Source of the DNA: Burkholderiales bacterium
GTDB lineage: Bacteria; Pseudomonadota; Gammaproteobacteria; Burkholderiales; WYBJ01
Direction: 5' to 3'
Length of the DNA stretch: 64,000 nucleotides
Assembly: GCA_022841915.1 (NCBI GenBank)
Contig: JALHQN010000011.1
Location: 62,001 to 126,000, forward strand
The notes under the pieces were generated by a model. The model was not told where the DNA came from. It saw nothing but the letters and a program-made list of their open reading frames with translations, and ran no database searches. This document shows, piece by piece, positions 42,522 to 54,574 of the stretch. Numbering within the stretch: position 1 is the stretch's first letter; each line of letters begins with the position of its first letter. Position numbers and translations under genes: made by a program.

Positions 42522-43244
42522 ATGCCGCCTCGCAGCGTCGCTATCGGTCACGGCTTGCAATGGGTTTCGAGCGGCTGGCACATCTTCAAACGTAGTCCGC
42601 TCGCCTGGATGGGGCTCACCGTCACGCTGGTGCTCGCGTGGCTGCTGCTGCTGAACATCCCCAAGGTCGGACCGCTGCTCTTCAATCTGCTCTTTCCGAT
42701 CTTCTTCGCCGGCCTGATGATCGGCTGCCGGGATCTGATCCAGGGCCGGCAACTGCATTTCGGCTATCTGATCGCGGGCTTTCGCGAGAACGCCTCGGCA
42801 CTGGTCACGGTGGGCGGCATCTATCTTGTCGGCATGCTGATCGTGATGGCGATCGCCTTCGGCTCTTCGGAGGGATTGCCCAAGCTGCCCGCCAAGCCGA
42901 GTCCGGAAGAAGTGGCCGCCGCGCAGGCCGCGCTCAAGCGGATGACCGGCCCGCTCCTATCGGCCATGGCCGTCTACGTTCCCCTCATCATGCTCACCTG
43001 GTTCGCGCCGCTGCTCATCGTATTCCGCCAGATGAGCGCCTTGGCGGCGATGAAGGCGAGCTTTTTCGCGTGCCTGCGCAACATCGGCGCATTCTTCGTT
43101 TACGGCGTGATCGTGGTGCTGCTCTGGGTGGTGGCGACGCTACCCATGATGATGGGCCTCATCATCGTCCTGCCGGTGATCTTCGGCTCGATCTACGCCT
43201 CTTACATCGACATCTTCGAACAAACCGACGAACAGGCCGCCTGA
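42522..43244 (+). CDS. BPSS1780-like integral membrane protein
   Basis: This 240-residue protein has about five or six membrane segments (AWMGLTVTLVLAWLLLLNI, VGPLLFNLLFPIFFAGLMIGC, VGGIYLVGMLIVMAIAF, LLSAMAVYVPLIMLTWFAPLLIVF, FVYGVIVVLLWVVATLPMMMGLIIVLPVIFG). The N-terminal GHGLQWVSSGWHIFKRSPLAW fits the BPSS1780 family of membrane proteins. Function is unknown. It lies downstream of thrB, convergent with uvrD. Confidence 0.85.
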   Translation: MPPRSVAIGHGLQWVSSGWHIFKRSPLAWMGLTVTLVLAWLLLLNIPKVGPLLFNLLFPIFFAGLMIGCRDLIQGRQLHFGYLIAGFRENASALVTVGGIYLVGMLIVMAIAFGSSEGLPKLPAKPSPEEVAAAQAALKRMTGPLLSAMAVYVPLIMLTWFAPLLIVFRQMSALAAMKASFFACLRNIGAFFVYGVIVVLLWVVATLPMMMGLIIVLPVIFGSIYASYIDIFEQTDEQAA

Positions 43245-43257
43245 AGCGGAAGGGCGG

Positions 43258-45534
43258 TCAAGCCGCCGTGAGCTTCGCGTACTCGAGCGCGAGCCACTTC
43301 ATGCCCTCGGTCTGGAAGTTGACCTGCACCCGGGCATCGGCGCCCCGCCCCTCGGCACCGATGATGACCCCGCGGCCGAACTTCGGATGCACGACGCTTT
43401 GACCCACGCGCCACGGCGACCCCGGCGCAGAACTGAAGCCCGTCTCGCGCATCGACCCACGTCCCCCTGAGCCGAACGATGAAGAGAGCGTCCGAGCGCC
43501 TTCGCCGCGCGCAGCCGATCCGCCCACGGCCTTGAGCAACAGCGGCGGCAACTCGAGCAGGAACCGCGAACGGATGTTGTAGCGCGTCTGGCCGTGCAGC
43601 ATGCGGCTCTGCGCATAGGTCACGTAGAGCCTGCGCCGCGCGCGCGTGATCGCGACATACATGAGGCGCCGCTCTTCGTCCAACCCGTCGGCCTCGGTCA
43701 GACTGTTCTCGTGCGGGAACAAGCCTTCCTCCATGCCGCCGATGAATACGGTGTGAAACTCCAGGCCCTTGGCGGAATGCACGGTCATCAATTGCAGCGC
43801 CTGCACGCCGGCCTCGGCCTGATGATCGCCCGCCTCCAGCGCCGCATGCGTGAGAAACGCTGTCAGGGTAGGATCTTCGTTGCCCGGATCATTGGCGAAG
43901 AGCGTGGCCGCGTTCACCAGTTCGCCCAGGTTCTCAAGGCGATCGGTGCCTTCGCGCTCGGCCTTGTAGTGGGCATTCAATCCGCATTTCTCCACCACGT
44001 GCTCGACCGTCTCGCCGAGCCCCAGACCTTCGCATCCCTGGCGCAAGCGCTCGATCAAGGCGACGAAGCCTTCCACGCCGCGCGTAGCGGCGACGGGCCC
44101 GCCGAACTCGCCAGCGTCAGGCTTGCGCTTGCCGCTGTCCGCCTTGGCTTTGGCCGCCGCCCAAAGGGTGCTGCCCGCGGCTTTGGCTGCATCCTGCAAC
44201 TGTTCCAGCGTGCGGTTGCCGATGCCTCGGGTGGGGAAATTAACCACCCGCAGGAAGGCGTTGTCATCGTCCGGGTTGCCCACGAGCCGCAAGTAGGCGA
44301 GCGCGTGCTTGATCTCCTGACGCTCGAAGAAGCGCAGCCCGCCGTAGACGCGGTACGGAATCCCTGCGGAGAACAATGCGTGCTCCAGCACGCGCGACTG
44401 GGCGTTGGAGCGGTAAAGCAAGGCGATCTCGTCGCGCTGCACGCCTTCGGCGATCAGCGCCTTGACCTCGTCGACGATGAAACCAGCCTCCTCCAGGTCG
44501 CTGGTCGCCTCGAACACGCGTATGGGCTCGCCCTTGCCCTCGGACGTCCACAGATTCTTGCCCAGGCGACGGCGATTGTTCGCGATCACCGCATTGGCCG
44601 CTTCCAGGATGTTGCCGTGCGAGCGGTAGTTCTGTTCCAGCTTGATGATGCGCTCGACATGGAAGTCGCGCTCGAAGTGCTGCATGTTGGCGACATTGGC
44701 CCCACGGAAAGCGTAGATCGACTGGTCGTCGTCACCGACCGCGAAGATCGAGCAGTCCGCCTCGATCTGTGCCGCCGCGCCGGGTGCGGCCAGCGCAAAA
44801 CCCTTGGATGCACGGGCGCCGTCCCCGGCAAGCAGCTTGAGCCAGCGGTATTGCAGCACGTTGGTATCCTGGAATTCGTCGACCAGGATGTGCTTGAAAC
44901 GCGCCCGATAGTGGTCGCGCAGGATTTCGTTGCGCTGCAAGAGTTCGAAGCAGCGCAAGAGCAGTTCGGGAAAGTCGACGACGCCCTCGCGATTGCACTG
45001 TTCGTCGTAGGCGGCGAAGATTTCCGTCATCCGGCGCGCGTAATCGTCATAGGCATCGACGTCGCGCGCCCGCTTGCCCTCCTCCTTGGCCGCATTGATG
45101 AACCATTGCACCTGCCGCGGCGGAAACTTCTCGTCGTTGACCTTCATCGCCTTCATCAGGCGCTTGATGGCCGCCTGCTGATCCTGCGTATCCAGAATCT
45201 GAAACACTTGCGGCAAACCCGCTTCGCGAAAGTGGGCGCGCAGCATGCGGTTGCACAAGCCGTGGAAGGTGCCGATCCACATCCCGCGCATGTTGATCGG
45301 CAACATCGCCGCGACGCGTGCGAGCATCTCCTTGGCCGCCTTGTTCGTGAACGTCACGGCGAGAATCGAAGCCGGTGTGGCCTGGCCCGTGGAAATGAGC
45401 CATGCGATGCGGGTGGTGAGGACGCGCGTTTTTCCGCTGCCCGCGCCGGCGAGTATCAGGGCGGACTGGCCGGGAAGCGTGACGGCTTCGAGTTGCTCGG
45501 GATTGAGTCCGGAGAGAAAAGCAGGCTGCTGCAT
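43258..45534 (-). CDS. uvrD: UvrD-family DNA helicase II
   Basis: This 758-residue superfamily 1A helicase starts at ATG 45534. LNPEQLEAVTLPGQSALILAGAGSGKTRVLTTRIAWLI is motif Q/I, VDEFQDTNVLQYRWL motif II, VGDDDQSIYAFRGANV motif III, EQNYRSHGNILEAAN motif IV, MTVHSAKGLEFHTVFIGGMEEGLFPHENS motif V and EERRLMYVAITRARRRLYVTYA motif VI. The C-terminal GQSVVHPKFGRGVIIGAEG is the Tudor-like RNA-polymerase-binding end. It acts in mismatch and excision repair. Confidence 0.96.
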   Translation of the reverse strand: MQQPAFLSGLNPEQLEAVTLPGQSALILAGAGSGKTRVLTTRIAWLISTGQATPASILAVTFTNKAAKEMLARVAAMLPINMRGMWIGTFHGLCNRMLRAHFREAGLPQVFQILDTQDQQAAIKRLMKAMKVNDEKFPPRQVQWFINAAKEEGKRARDVDAYDDYARRMTEIFAAYDEQCNREGVVDFPELLLRCFELLQRNEILRDHYRARFKHILVDEFQDTNVLQYRWLKLLAGDGARASKGFALAAPGAAAQIEADCSIFAVGDDDQSIYAFRGANVANMQHFERDFHVERIIKLEQNYRSHGNILEAANAVIANNRRRLGKNLWTSEGKGEPIRVFEATSDLEEAGFIVDEVKALIAEGVQRDEIALLYRSNAQSRVLEHALFSAGIPYRVYGGLRFFERQEIKHALAYLRLVGNPDDDNAFLRVVNFPTRGIGNRTLEQLQDAAKAAGSTLWAAAKAKADSGKRKPDAGEFGGPVAATRGVEGFVALIERLRQGCEGLGLGETVEHVVEKCGLNAHYKAEREGTDRLENLGELVNAATLFANDPGNEDPTLTAFLTHAALEAGDHQAEAGVQALQLMTVHSAKGLEFHTVFIGGMEEGLFPHENSLTEADGLDEERRLMYVAITRARRRLYVTYAQSRMLHGQTRYNIRSRFLLELPPLLLKAVGGSAARGEGARTLSSSFGSGGRGSMRETGFSSAPGSPWRVGQSVVHPKFGRGVIIGAEGRGADARVQVNFQTEGMKWLALEYAKLTAA

Positions 45535-45732
45535 GGGCGGGAACCGGTGGCGATCAAGCGGCATTATACCGAGCGCCGTCCTTCCACCCCCCGATCACGA
45601 CGCGGCCGCCCTGCGTGCATCGGCCGGACATGCCTGCCCGGCGCCTCTCGTGGTAGTGTTCAGCGAGGGTACCGGGCATCGGCCAAGCGCGCAGTCCGGG
45701 ACGAACATCGTACATCGACGAGGCAATCTGGC

Positions 45733-46344
45733 ATGAAACTCTACATCACCGACGGCTCGCCCTACGCGCGCATCGTGCGGGCGGTCATCATCGAAAAGGG
45801 CCTGCAGGACCGAGTCGAGATCATCAGCGCACAAACGCGTCAGGCAGGCAGTCCCTACTACGCGATCAACCCGTCGGGCCGCGTGCCGTATCTGGTCCGC
45901 GACGACGGTGTCGGCCTGGAGGAATCGGCCTTGATATGTGCCTACCTCGATCACCTGGACGGCCAGCCGCGATTCGATCCGCCCGCCGGCGATGCGCGCT
46001 GGGAGCCGCTGCGCCTCGAAGCCCTCGCCCGCAGCATGATCGACGGTCTGGCGGTATTGATCCGCGAGGTCAGGCGCCCGGAGAGCGAACGTTCGCCGAC
46101 CATCATCCGGCACGAGCTCGACCGCGCCGCACGCTTGTCCCAGCATTGGGAGCAGGAAATCGACCACCCGTGGATGCGGGGCCCGATCAACCTGGCCCAG
46201 CTGACGCTCGGCAGCGCACTCAGTCTCGAAGCACGCAAGGCAGGCTTCAGCTGGCGCGAAGGGCATCCCAAGCTCACCGCGTGGTACGACACCCTTGCCG
46301 CGCGACCGTGCATGGCGCTCACGCATCCTTCGGGAAGACACTAG
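45733..46344 (+). CDS. Glutathione S-transferase family protein
   Basis: This 203-residue protein has a thioredoxin-fold N-terminus (MKLYITDGSPYARIVRAVIIEKGL, then YYAINPSGRVPYLVRDDG with the cis-Pro, and LEESALICAYLDHL for glutathione gamma-glutamyl binding) and an all-helical C-terminus (HPWMRGPINLAQLTLGSALSLEARKAGFSW). The likely catalytic Ser is in the SPYAR loop. Substrate unknown. Confidence 0.92.
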   Translation: MKLYITDGSPYARIVRAVIIEKGLQDRVEIISAQTRQAGSPYYAINPSGRVPYLVRDDGVGLEESALICAYLDHLDGQPRFDPPAGDARWEPLRLEALARSMIDGLAVLIREVRRPESERSPTIIRHELDRAARLSQHWEQEIDHPWMRGPINLAQLTLGSALSLEARKAGFSWREGHPKLTAWYDTLAARPCMALTHPSGRH

Positions 46345-46367
46345 CCCGAAGCGCGAGCGTGCCGGCC

Positions 46368-46655
46368 ATGAACCATGTCGAGATCGTCTATTGCAGTCAG
46401 TGCCGCTGGGGCTTGCGGGCGAGCTGGATGGCGCAGGAGCTGCTGTCCACGTTCAGCGACGAGATCACCGCACTGACGCTGCGCCCCGGTTCGGGTGGCG
46501 TATTCGAAGTTCGGGCGAACGCGCATCTCGTCTGGTCGCGCGCAGCCGAGCAACGCTTCCCCGACATCACGGAACTCAAGCAGCGAATCCGGGATCGCAT
46601 CGCCCCGCAACGTCACCTCGGCCACACTGACCGCAGGTCCGGGCGCAGCGGCTGA
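46368..46655 (+). CDS. SelT/SelW/SelH-family (Rdx) protein with Cys in place of Sec
   Basis: This protein of 95 residues starts at ATG 46368. VEIVYCSQCRWGLRASWMAQELLSTFSDEITALTLRPGSGGVFEVRAN matches the Rdx family; selenoprotein members have Sec at the second site of CxxU, but here it is CSQC. FPDITELKQRIRDRIAPQRHLGH ends the protein. It is a thioredoxin-like redox protein of unknown function. It follows the GST gene by 23 bp. Confidence 0.9.
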   Translation: MNHVEIVYCSQCRWGLRASWMAQELLSTFSDEITALTLRPGSGGVFEVRANAHLVWSRAAEQRFPDITELKQRIRDRIAPQRHLGHTDRRSGRSG

Positions 46656-46755
46656 TGTCATCTCGGGCGCCGGCGACCGGTCAAGTCCGCGGCCGCACGA
46701 TCCGGATCACGCTGCGCACCCGGATCACGTCGAATCGCAGCAGCGTGAGCCGCGC

Positions 46756-47679
46756 CTAGTCCGAATGGCGCAGCGCCCCTCCCGCGGGCACATGCTCTCG
46801 CGCCAGGCGCGCAAACGAGCGGCCTGCGATCCATAGCGCCGCCACGATGTAGACGAGCCCGCCGGGCACCCACATGATCAACCCCGCAAGCGCTTGATCT
46901 TCGAAAGGGCTGACGCCGAACTCGGAGGCGCGAAGCGCATAGGCGGGGTACCACAGGTGGGTCGAGAAGACCATCAGGGCACCGAGAGCGCCCGTATGCA
47001 GCATGGTGGTGAAGAGCAATGCCGCCGCGATCGCGTGCGACTTCAGGCGTCGCAAGTTGCCGCACACTGCCCACCAGAACAGGAGGCCGGACAGCAAGAA
47101 GCTCAGGTGCTGAAAAGTGTGCACAGCCTCGCTCGCGAGCGCCGCCTGAAAAAAGACCGGCGCATGCCAAACCCAGATCGCCAGTGCGTGGCCCCCCCAG
47201 GCGATGGCAGGCGCCGTGATCACTGTCCATGCCGCCCGCAGCCACGGGATCCGGGCGATCCTGCCCCAGGCGCGTCTGCCGCGCGGCGTCAGACCCCAAC
47301 TCCACGCTTCCAAGGGCCTGCCGAGCACGAGCAAGGGCGCCGCCACGATCATCAATAACTCGTGCTGGACCATGTGCCCCCACAGCGAGCGACTGCCGAA
47401 GTCGTCCAGGGGGGACACGAGCGCGCCCCCCAGCACACACCACCCGAGACCGAAAGCGGCCGCCTGCGCGAAACCCACGCCGCGGCCGAGCCCCGCTCTG
47501 GCCCATAGTCGACGCACCCCCTGCCCATAGATCCACGCAGCAACGATGAGGGGTGCGAGCACGACCGGATCGAAATTCCACTGCAGCGCGGTGCCGTGGG
47601 GCGATCCGATGTGCGCGTGGGCCGGGGACAGCCAGAATGCGAGGCCGCCGAGGCAAAGTAAGGGTCGCGTCGCGCGCAT
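46756..47679 (-). CDS. CtaG/Caa3-type cytochrome c oxidase assembly protein
   Basis: This 307-residue integral membrane protein has a signal-like start and about seven membrane segments. WNFDPVVLAPLIVAAWIYGQGVRRLW, RSLWGHMVQHELLMIVAAPLLVLGRP, FQHLSFLLSGLLFWWAVCG, and GLIMWVPGGLVYIVAALWI, with conserved His residues, match the CtaG_Cox/caa3 assembly family (PF09678), which helps build haem-copper oxidases. The oxidase genes are not nearby. Confidence 0.92.
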   Translation of the reverse strand: MRATRPLLCLGGLAFWLSPAHAHIGSPHGTALQWNFDPVVLAPLIVAAWIYGQGVRRLWARAGLGRGVGFAQAAAFGLGWCVLGGALVSPLDDFGSRSLWGHMVQHELLMIVAAPLLVLGRPLEAWSWGLTPRGRRAWGRIARIPWLRAAWTVITAPAIAWGGHALAIWVWHAPVFFQAALASEAVHTFQHLSFLLSGLLFWWAVCGNLRRLKSHAIAAALLFTTMLHTGALGALMVFSTHLWYPAYALRASEFGVSPFEDQALAGLIMWVPGGLVYIVAALWIAGRSFARLAREHVPAGGALRHSD

Positions 47680-47822
47680 GCGTGCATGTCCTCAATGAGT
47701 CGCACGCCTTGGACGGCGCCGTCTCGGTCAGATGTGCCCCGCTCGCGCACGCGCCATGCCCCGCACGACGCCACGTCGGCGACAACGTACGGCTCTGCTC
47801 GCCTGGGTTAAACTTCGGCGCG

Positions 47823-48263
47823 ATGAAGACCTGTCCTCGCGTGCTCGCTCTCGTCCTCGCGCACACCCTGTCCGCGTCGGTCGCATGCGCGCAAGCCCAG
47901 ACACCGCCCCCACCGCGCAAGCTCATTGCGATCCATGCCCCTCAGCACGACCCCTTGTTCATCGACGCGAGCAGCATTCAGCGCCGAGGCGACCAGATCG
48001 TCTTCAAGTACTTGCTCGACGTGCTGGCCCCGGACGAGACATCCGGGGTGCCCAGCGTGTGGAAATCGAACGAGATCGAAGCCTCGATCGACTGCATCAA
48101 GCGCACCGTCACGGTACGCCGACTGGTGGCCTATTCGGGACGGCGCGGATCGGGTAGTCCCACGGCCGTACATTCCGTCATGGCTGCGGGCGCCAAGCCG
48201 GCAGCCATCGCGCCGAAGTCGACCTTCGCCTATCTCGAAGACCACCTCTGCACCACGCGCTGA
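47823..48263 (+). CDS. Surface-adhesin E-like exported protein
   Basis: This 146-residue protein has a signal peptide (VLALVLAHTLSASVACAQA) and a small mature domain: DPLFIDASSIQRRGDQIVFKYLLDV, then EIEASIDCIKRTVTVRRLVAYSG, and a late Cys in DHLCTTR. The pattern of a 'D-x-S-S-I-x-R' strand and a central Cys fits surface-adhesin-E-like proteins (PF16747), with moderate certainty. The actual role is unknown. Confidence 0.75.
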   Translation: MKTCPRVLALVLAHTLSASVACAQAQTPPPPRKLIAIHAPQHDPLFIDASSIQRRGDQIVFKYLLDVLAPDETSGVPSVWKSNEIEASIDCIKRTVTVRRLVAYSGRRGSGSPTAVHSVMAAGAKPAAIAPKSTFAYLEDHLCTTR

Positions 48264-48379
48264 CCGTCATTGCGCCATCGCCTGAGCGGGCTGCACTCGC
48301 CTGATCACGTCATAGACAGGGTGAATCGGGCAACACGCTTTGATAAGCTTGCTGAATCGCCACTACCCGAGCCGCGACG

Positions 48380-49288
48380 ATGAATCTCAACGAGTTGCGT
48401 TACGCCGTCGCCGTGGCGCAGATGAAAAATTTCCGCCGCGCCGCAGAAAAGTGTTTCGTGACCCAGCCTGCGCTGTCGCTGGCGATCCAGAAACTCGAGG
48501 ACGAACTGGGCGTGCAGTTGTTCGAACGGTCGCGCACGGAAGTGAGCCTCACCCCGATCGGCAGCCGCGTGATCGAACAAGCCCAGCGCGTGCTGGAAGA
48601 AGCCGCCAAGATCGCCGAGATCGCCCGCCAAGGCAAGGATCAGCTGGTCGGCACGCTCAAGCTCGGCGCCATCTATACGGTCGCGCCCTATCTGCTACCC
48701 GACCTCATCCCCATCCTGCACCGGAAGGCGCCTCTGATGCCCCTGGAGGTGGAAGAGAACCTGACCGCGCAGCTGGACGTTCTGCTGCGTAACGGCCGCC
48801 TCGATGCCGCCATCATCGCGCTGCCTTTCGACGTGCCGAACGTCCATACGCTGGCGCTCTACGACGAGCCCTTCAACGTCGTCGTGCCGACCGATCACGC
48901 ATGGGCGAAGCGCAGTTCGATTCGCGCCGAGGAACTCTCGAGCGAAAAGGTCTTGATGCTGGCGAGCGGGCACTGCTTCAGCAATCAAGTGGCCGAAGCC
49001 TGCCCGGAACTGCAGAAGCATGGCGGCGAGGTGCTGCAAGGCAATTCGCTGGAAACGATCCGCAACATGGTGGCGTCCGGACTGGGGATCACGGTGCTGC
49101 CCGCGAGTTCCGACAGCCCGCGCTATCGCAGTCCGCTGCTCAAGGTAGTGCCCTTCAAGGGTCCGGCGCCATCACGGCGCATCGCGCTCGCATGGCGCAA
49201 GAGCTTCGCGCGCGACAAGGCCATCGAAGTGCTGGCAGACGCCATTCGAGCCACCAAGATCCCGGGCGCGCAATTCATGCCGGTGTGA
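48380..49288 (+). CDS. oxyR: Hydrogen peroxide sensor OxyR, LysR type
   Basis: This 302-residue regulator has the LysR helix-turn-helix (LRYAVAVAQMKNFRRAAEKCFVTQPALSLAIQKLE) and an effector domain with the OxyR redox pair Cys199 (SGHCFSNQ) and Cys208 (EACPEL), counted to the same numbers as in E. coli. TLKLGAIYTVAPYLLPDLIP and the GNSLETIRNMVASGLGITVLP segment fit. It activates catalase and peroxiredoxin genes on oxidation; none is adjacent. Confidence 0.95.
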   Translation: MNLNELRYAVAVAQMKNFRRAAEKCFVTQPALSLAIQKLEDELGVQLFERSRTEVSLTPIGSRVIEQAQRVLEEAAKIAEIARQGKDQLVGTLKLGAIYTVAPYLLPDLIPILHRKAPLMPLEVEENLTAQLDVLLRNGRLDAAIIALPFDVPNVHTLALYDEPFNVVVPTDHAWAKRSSIRAEELSSEKVLMLASGHCFSNQVAEACPELQKHGGEVLQGNSLETIRNMVASGLGITVLPASSDSPRYRSPLLKVVPFKGPAPSRRIALAWRKSFARDKAIEVLADAIRATKIPGAQFMPV

Positions 49289-49341
49289 CGCATGCCACTC
49301 GATCCTCGCTGCCGGGCTCGCGTACGCGGACGAGCCTGGCG

Positions 49342-50241
49342 TCAAAGCCGCTTGACAGCCGTGACGACGTTGCCGCAACCCTGATAGCGCAGCTCGTCGA
49401 AGCAGACGCGCCGCGCAATGGCGATGCCGCGTCCGTGCAGATCCATGACCCGGCTCGGATGCAGCTCCAAATAGGCATGCCAGTCGAACCCGGCGCCCAT
49501 GTCCGTGATCGTGAACTCCACCCTGTCCGCGCGGCGCTCGAGTTCCAGGGTCGCGAAGCGCTCCGCATATTCAGGATCGCGCAGGCGTCGCTCGATCTCC
49601 TCGTGCCAGCGGCCGCTGTGCAGCATGCGCGACTTGTCCGCGTAGGTGATCCCCAGATTGCCGTGTTCGACGGCATTGACCATCAGTTCGGCGAGTCCCA
49701 TGGCCGTCTGGGCCGCGTCCTTCAGAGTGCTCGCTGCCAGCGCAGCCAGGTTGCGCGCCTCGTCCAGCGTGCGGAAGCGAAACTTGGCATGCTCGATCAG
49801 CTCGAAGGTGTCGCGCATGCGCGCGAGATCGGCAACCACCGCGCGCTGATGCAAACGATCGCGCACGGCCGTGCGAACGATGGTCTGCAGCACTTCGGGC
49901 GAAAAAGGTTTGGTGAGGTAGTAGAAGGCGCCTTCGCGCAGCCCCTCGATGACCTGCTCGGTTGCGGCCGCAGCCGTCTGCAGGATGACCGGCACGTTGC
50001 TCAGCTCGGGATGGCTCTTCATGCGGCGCAGAATTTCCAGGCCGTCCATGTCGGGCATCATTCGATCGAGCAGAACAGCATCGAACCGCTCGGGCGTCTG
50101 GGTCAGCTTGCGCCAGGCCGCACCACCGTCGGGCGCCTCTTCCAGGCAGAACCCCTGATCCGCGAGGCATTCGCGCACGATCATGCGATTGGTGTCGTCG
50201 TCATCGACCACCAGGAGGAAGCTGCAATCGGCTGGCTTCAT
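49342..50241 (-). CDS. Response regulator fused to a HATPase (anti-sigma-like) domain
   Basis: This 299-residue protein has a receiver (LLVVDDDDTNRMIVRECLADQG, phospho-acceptor in AVLLDRMMPDMDGLEIL, LQTA, and LTKPFSPEVL) and a C-terminal histidine-kinase-like ATPase (AELMVNAVEHGNLGIT N-box, TDMGAGFDWHAY G1 and DLHGRGIAIARR G2). There is no dimerisation His. Such proteins act as phospho-switched anti-sigma or phosphatase-linked regulators. It is on the minus strand next to a FecR/SPOR protein. Confidence 0.9.
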   Translation of the reverse strand: MKPADCSFLLVVDDDDTNRMIVRECLADQGFCLEEAPDGGAAWRKLTQTPERFDAVLLDRMMPDMDGLEILRRMKSHPELSNVPVILQTAAAATEQVIEGLREGAFYYLTKPFSPEVLQTIVRTAVRDRLHQRAVVADLARMRDTFELIEHAKFRFRTLDEARNLAALAASTLKDAAQTAMGLAELMVNAVEHGNLGITYADKSRMLHSGRWHEEIERRLRDPEYAERFATLELERRADRVEFTITDMGAGFDWHAYLELHPSRVMDLHGRGIAIARRVCFDELRYQGCGNVVTAVKRL

Positions 50242-50357
50242 ACGCGAAATTCAATAGGCCTGAGGAAACCCTTAACGACCGCCACACCGGCCGCTTGAAT
50301 GGCGACGAAGCGCAGTCGGCGAGTCGACGCCCGTCGATGACGGGCGATCGGAGCCGG

Positions 50358-51239
50358 CTACCCGCGCCCGATGCGGATCTCTCCCAAACCGGGGAGCGCG
50401 CGAATCCGGTTGGCCAGGGCTTGCGCTTCTTCCTGATCGGGGAGATCGCCGATGCGCACCCGGTAAACGAGCCGTCCGTCGACCGTCGCCGGGCGAATCC
50501 GGGCCGGATAGCCGGCGGCGCGAACCGTGTCGTAGACAGCCAACGCGCCTTGCTGGTCGTCGAACTGCGCCAGATGGACATGCCAGCGACCGCCCTGACG
50601 AGCGCCGCCCTGCCCCGGGAGGATTTCCGTCTCGGCAGCCCACTGCGCCAATTGCTCGCTCGAAACCGGCTGAACAGGCAGCGCGGGCGCGTTCTTGGGC
50701 GCAATGTAGAAGGACAAGGGCTGATCCATGGTGAACTGGGCTTCCCCATCCCTCTGCACCGAAATGCGGCCTTCGATCAGACAGACGATATCGCGGTCTG
50801 CCGCGGCCTTGCCCCAGATGTCGGTCCCGCGGATGCCCGCCGTGACGGTTGCGATGCGCACATCGAATTCGCGTCGCCCCCGAAAGCGATGAGTGGTCTG
50901 GGTGGTGAAACGAAACGCCCCGCGCAACACATCGAGCGCCGCGGTCATCAGACTGCCTCCCGGCTCGCGCCGCAGTGCGAGGCGGTCGATGGCAAGCTGC
51001 GCCTGCTCGCCGAGCTTCACAGAGCTGCCCTCCGCCAGACGCAAGAGCACTCTTCCTTGCGCGCCGCTCACGACCCGATCGCCGTCGCGCAATTGCATGC
51101 CTATCGACAAGGGCTCCAACCGACCGACGCGCTCCACCCAGGCAGGCGACTGAACCGCCTCGACCACGGCCTCGGCGGCGGCCTGCGCCGTCGAGACAAT
51201 CACCACGAGAGCCAATGCAAGCAAGGATCGGATCGACAC
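50358..51239 (-). CDS. FecR-domain and SPOR-domain exported protein
   Basis: This 293-residue protein starts at GTG 51239 with GAGG five bases upstream and has a signal peptide (LLALALVVIVSTAQAAAE). A FecR domain follows (LQLRDGDRVVSGAQGRVLLRLAEGSSVKLGE-like, then VATVTAGIRGTDIWGKAA), and a C-terminal SPOR domain (WHVHLAQFDDQQGALAVYDTVRAAGYPARI, VYRVRIGDLPDQEEAQALANRI) that would bind denuded peptidoglycan. No FecI or TonB receptor gene is adjacent, so FecR-type sigma control is not supported. Confidence 0.88.
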   Translation of the reverse strand: MSIRSLLALALVVIVSTAQAAAEAVVEAVQSPAWVERVGRLEPLSIGMQLRDGDRVVSGAQGRVLLRLAEGSSVKLGEQAQLAIDRLALRREPGGSLMTAALDVLRGAFRFTTQTTHRFRGRREFDVRIATVTAGIRGTDIWGKAAADRDIVCLIEGRISVQRDGEAQFTMDQPLSFYIAPKNAPALPVQPVSSEQLAQWAAETEILPGQGGARQGGRWHVHLAQFDDQQGALAVYDTVRAAGYPARIRPATVDGRLVYRVRIGDLPDQEEAQALANRIRALPGLGEIRIGRG

Positions 51240-51334
51240 GCACACCTCGACTTTAGGCAGAGGCGAAGAGTGTGCGGGAGGCGCGCATGACACGCAAGTG
51301 CCCGACGCCGAACGGATTCCGCGACGGGATACAG

Positions 51335-53982
<2,648 letters not shown>

Positions 53983-53986
53983 TCTC

Positions 53987-54556
53987 ATGAAGCTCGCGCC
54001 TCGGACGAACGCCCTGCATTCCGGATCGGAACGATCCACACCCGCTACGGCCTCACTCTGCCTGCAGCGTAGACGGCTGCTGCTGGCAGGCGCCGCGAGC
54101 GCCCTGCTCGCCGGATGCGGATTTCAATTGCGTGGCGCCGCTCGTCTGCCGTTCTCCAGCCTGCATGTCCAGCTCTCGCCCGGCACACTGCTCGGCCAGG
54201 AAATCCGGCGCGCACTGCGAGCAAGCGACGTCCGGATCGAGGAAACGCCAGCCACCGCGGAGGCCACCCTCATCATACTGAGCGAACTGCGCGAGAAGCA
54301 GATCCTCTCGCTGGGCGGCCAGGGACGCGTGCGCGAGTTTCAGTTGCGCTACCGGTTGGCCTATCAGGTCACCGGACCGAAGGCGTCGATCATTGCGCCC
54401 CCCAGCGAAATCGTGCTCAAGCGCGATATCTCGTTCAACGACAACGAGGCGCTCGCCAAGGAATCGGAGGAGGCGCTGCTCTATCGCGACATGCAGACCG
54501 ATGCGGTGCAGCAACTGCTGCGGCGGCTGCAGGCCATCAAAGTCGCCTCGTCCTGA
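53987..54556 (+). CDS. lptE: LPS-assembly lipoprotein LptE
   Basis: This 189-residue lipoprotein has an N-terminal segment with RRRLLLAGAASALLAGCGFQLRG, where LLAGC is a lipobox, then SLHVQLSPGTLLGQEIRRALRASDV and SELREKQILSLGGQGRVREFQLRYRLAYQV. It plugs LptD in the outer membrane. The signal region is long (about 45 residues before the Cys), so a later start is possible. It begins 4 bp after leuS. Confidence 0.92.
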   Translation: MKLAPRTNALHSGSERSTPATASLCLQRRRLLLAGAASALLAGCGFQLRGAARLPFSSLHVQLSPGTLLGQEIRRALRASDVRIEETPATAEATLIILSELREKQILSLGGQGRVREFQLRYRLAYQVTGPKASIIAPPSEIVLKRDISFNDNEALAKESEEALLYRDMQTDAVQQLLRRLQAIKVASS

Positions 54557-54574
54557 GGCTAGCCGCCCGCCGCC

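Noticed and set aside
43594-45732. Long plus-strand extension upstream of the GST gene
   Set aside because: It is antisense to uvrD; GST homology begins at ATG 45733.
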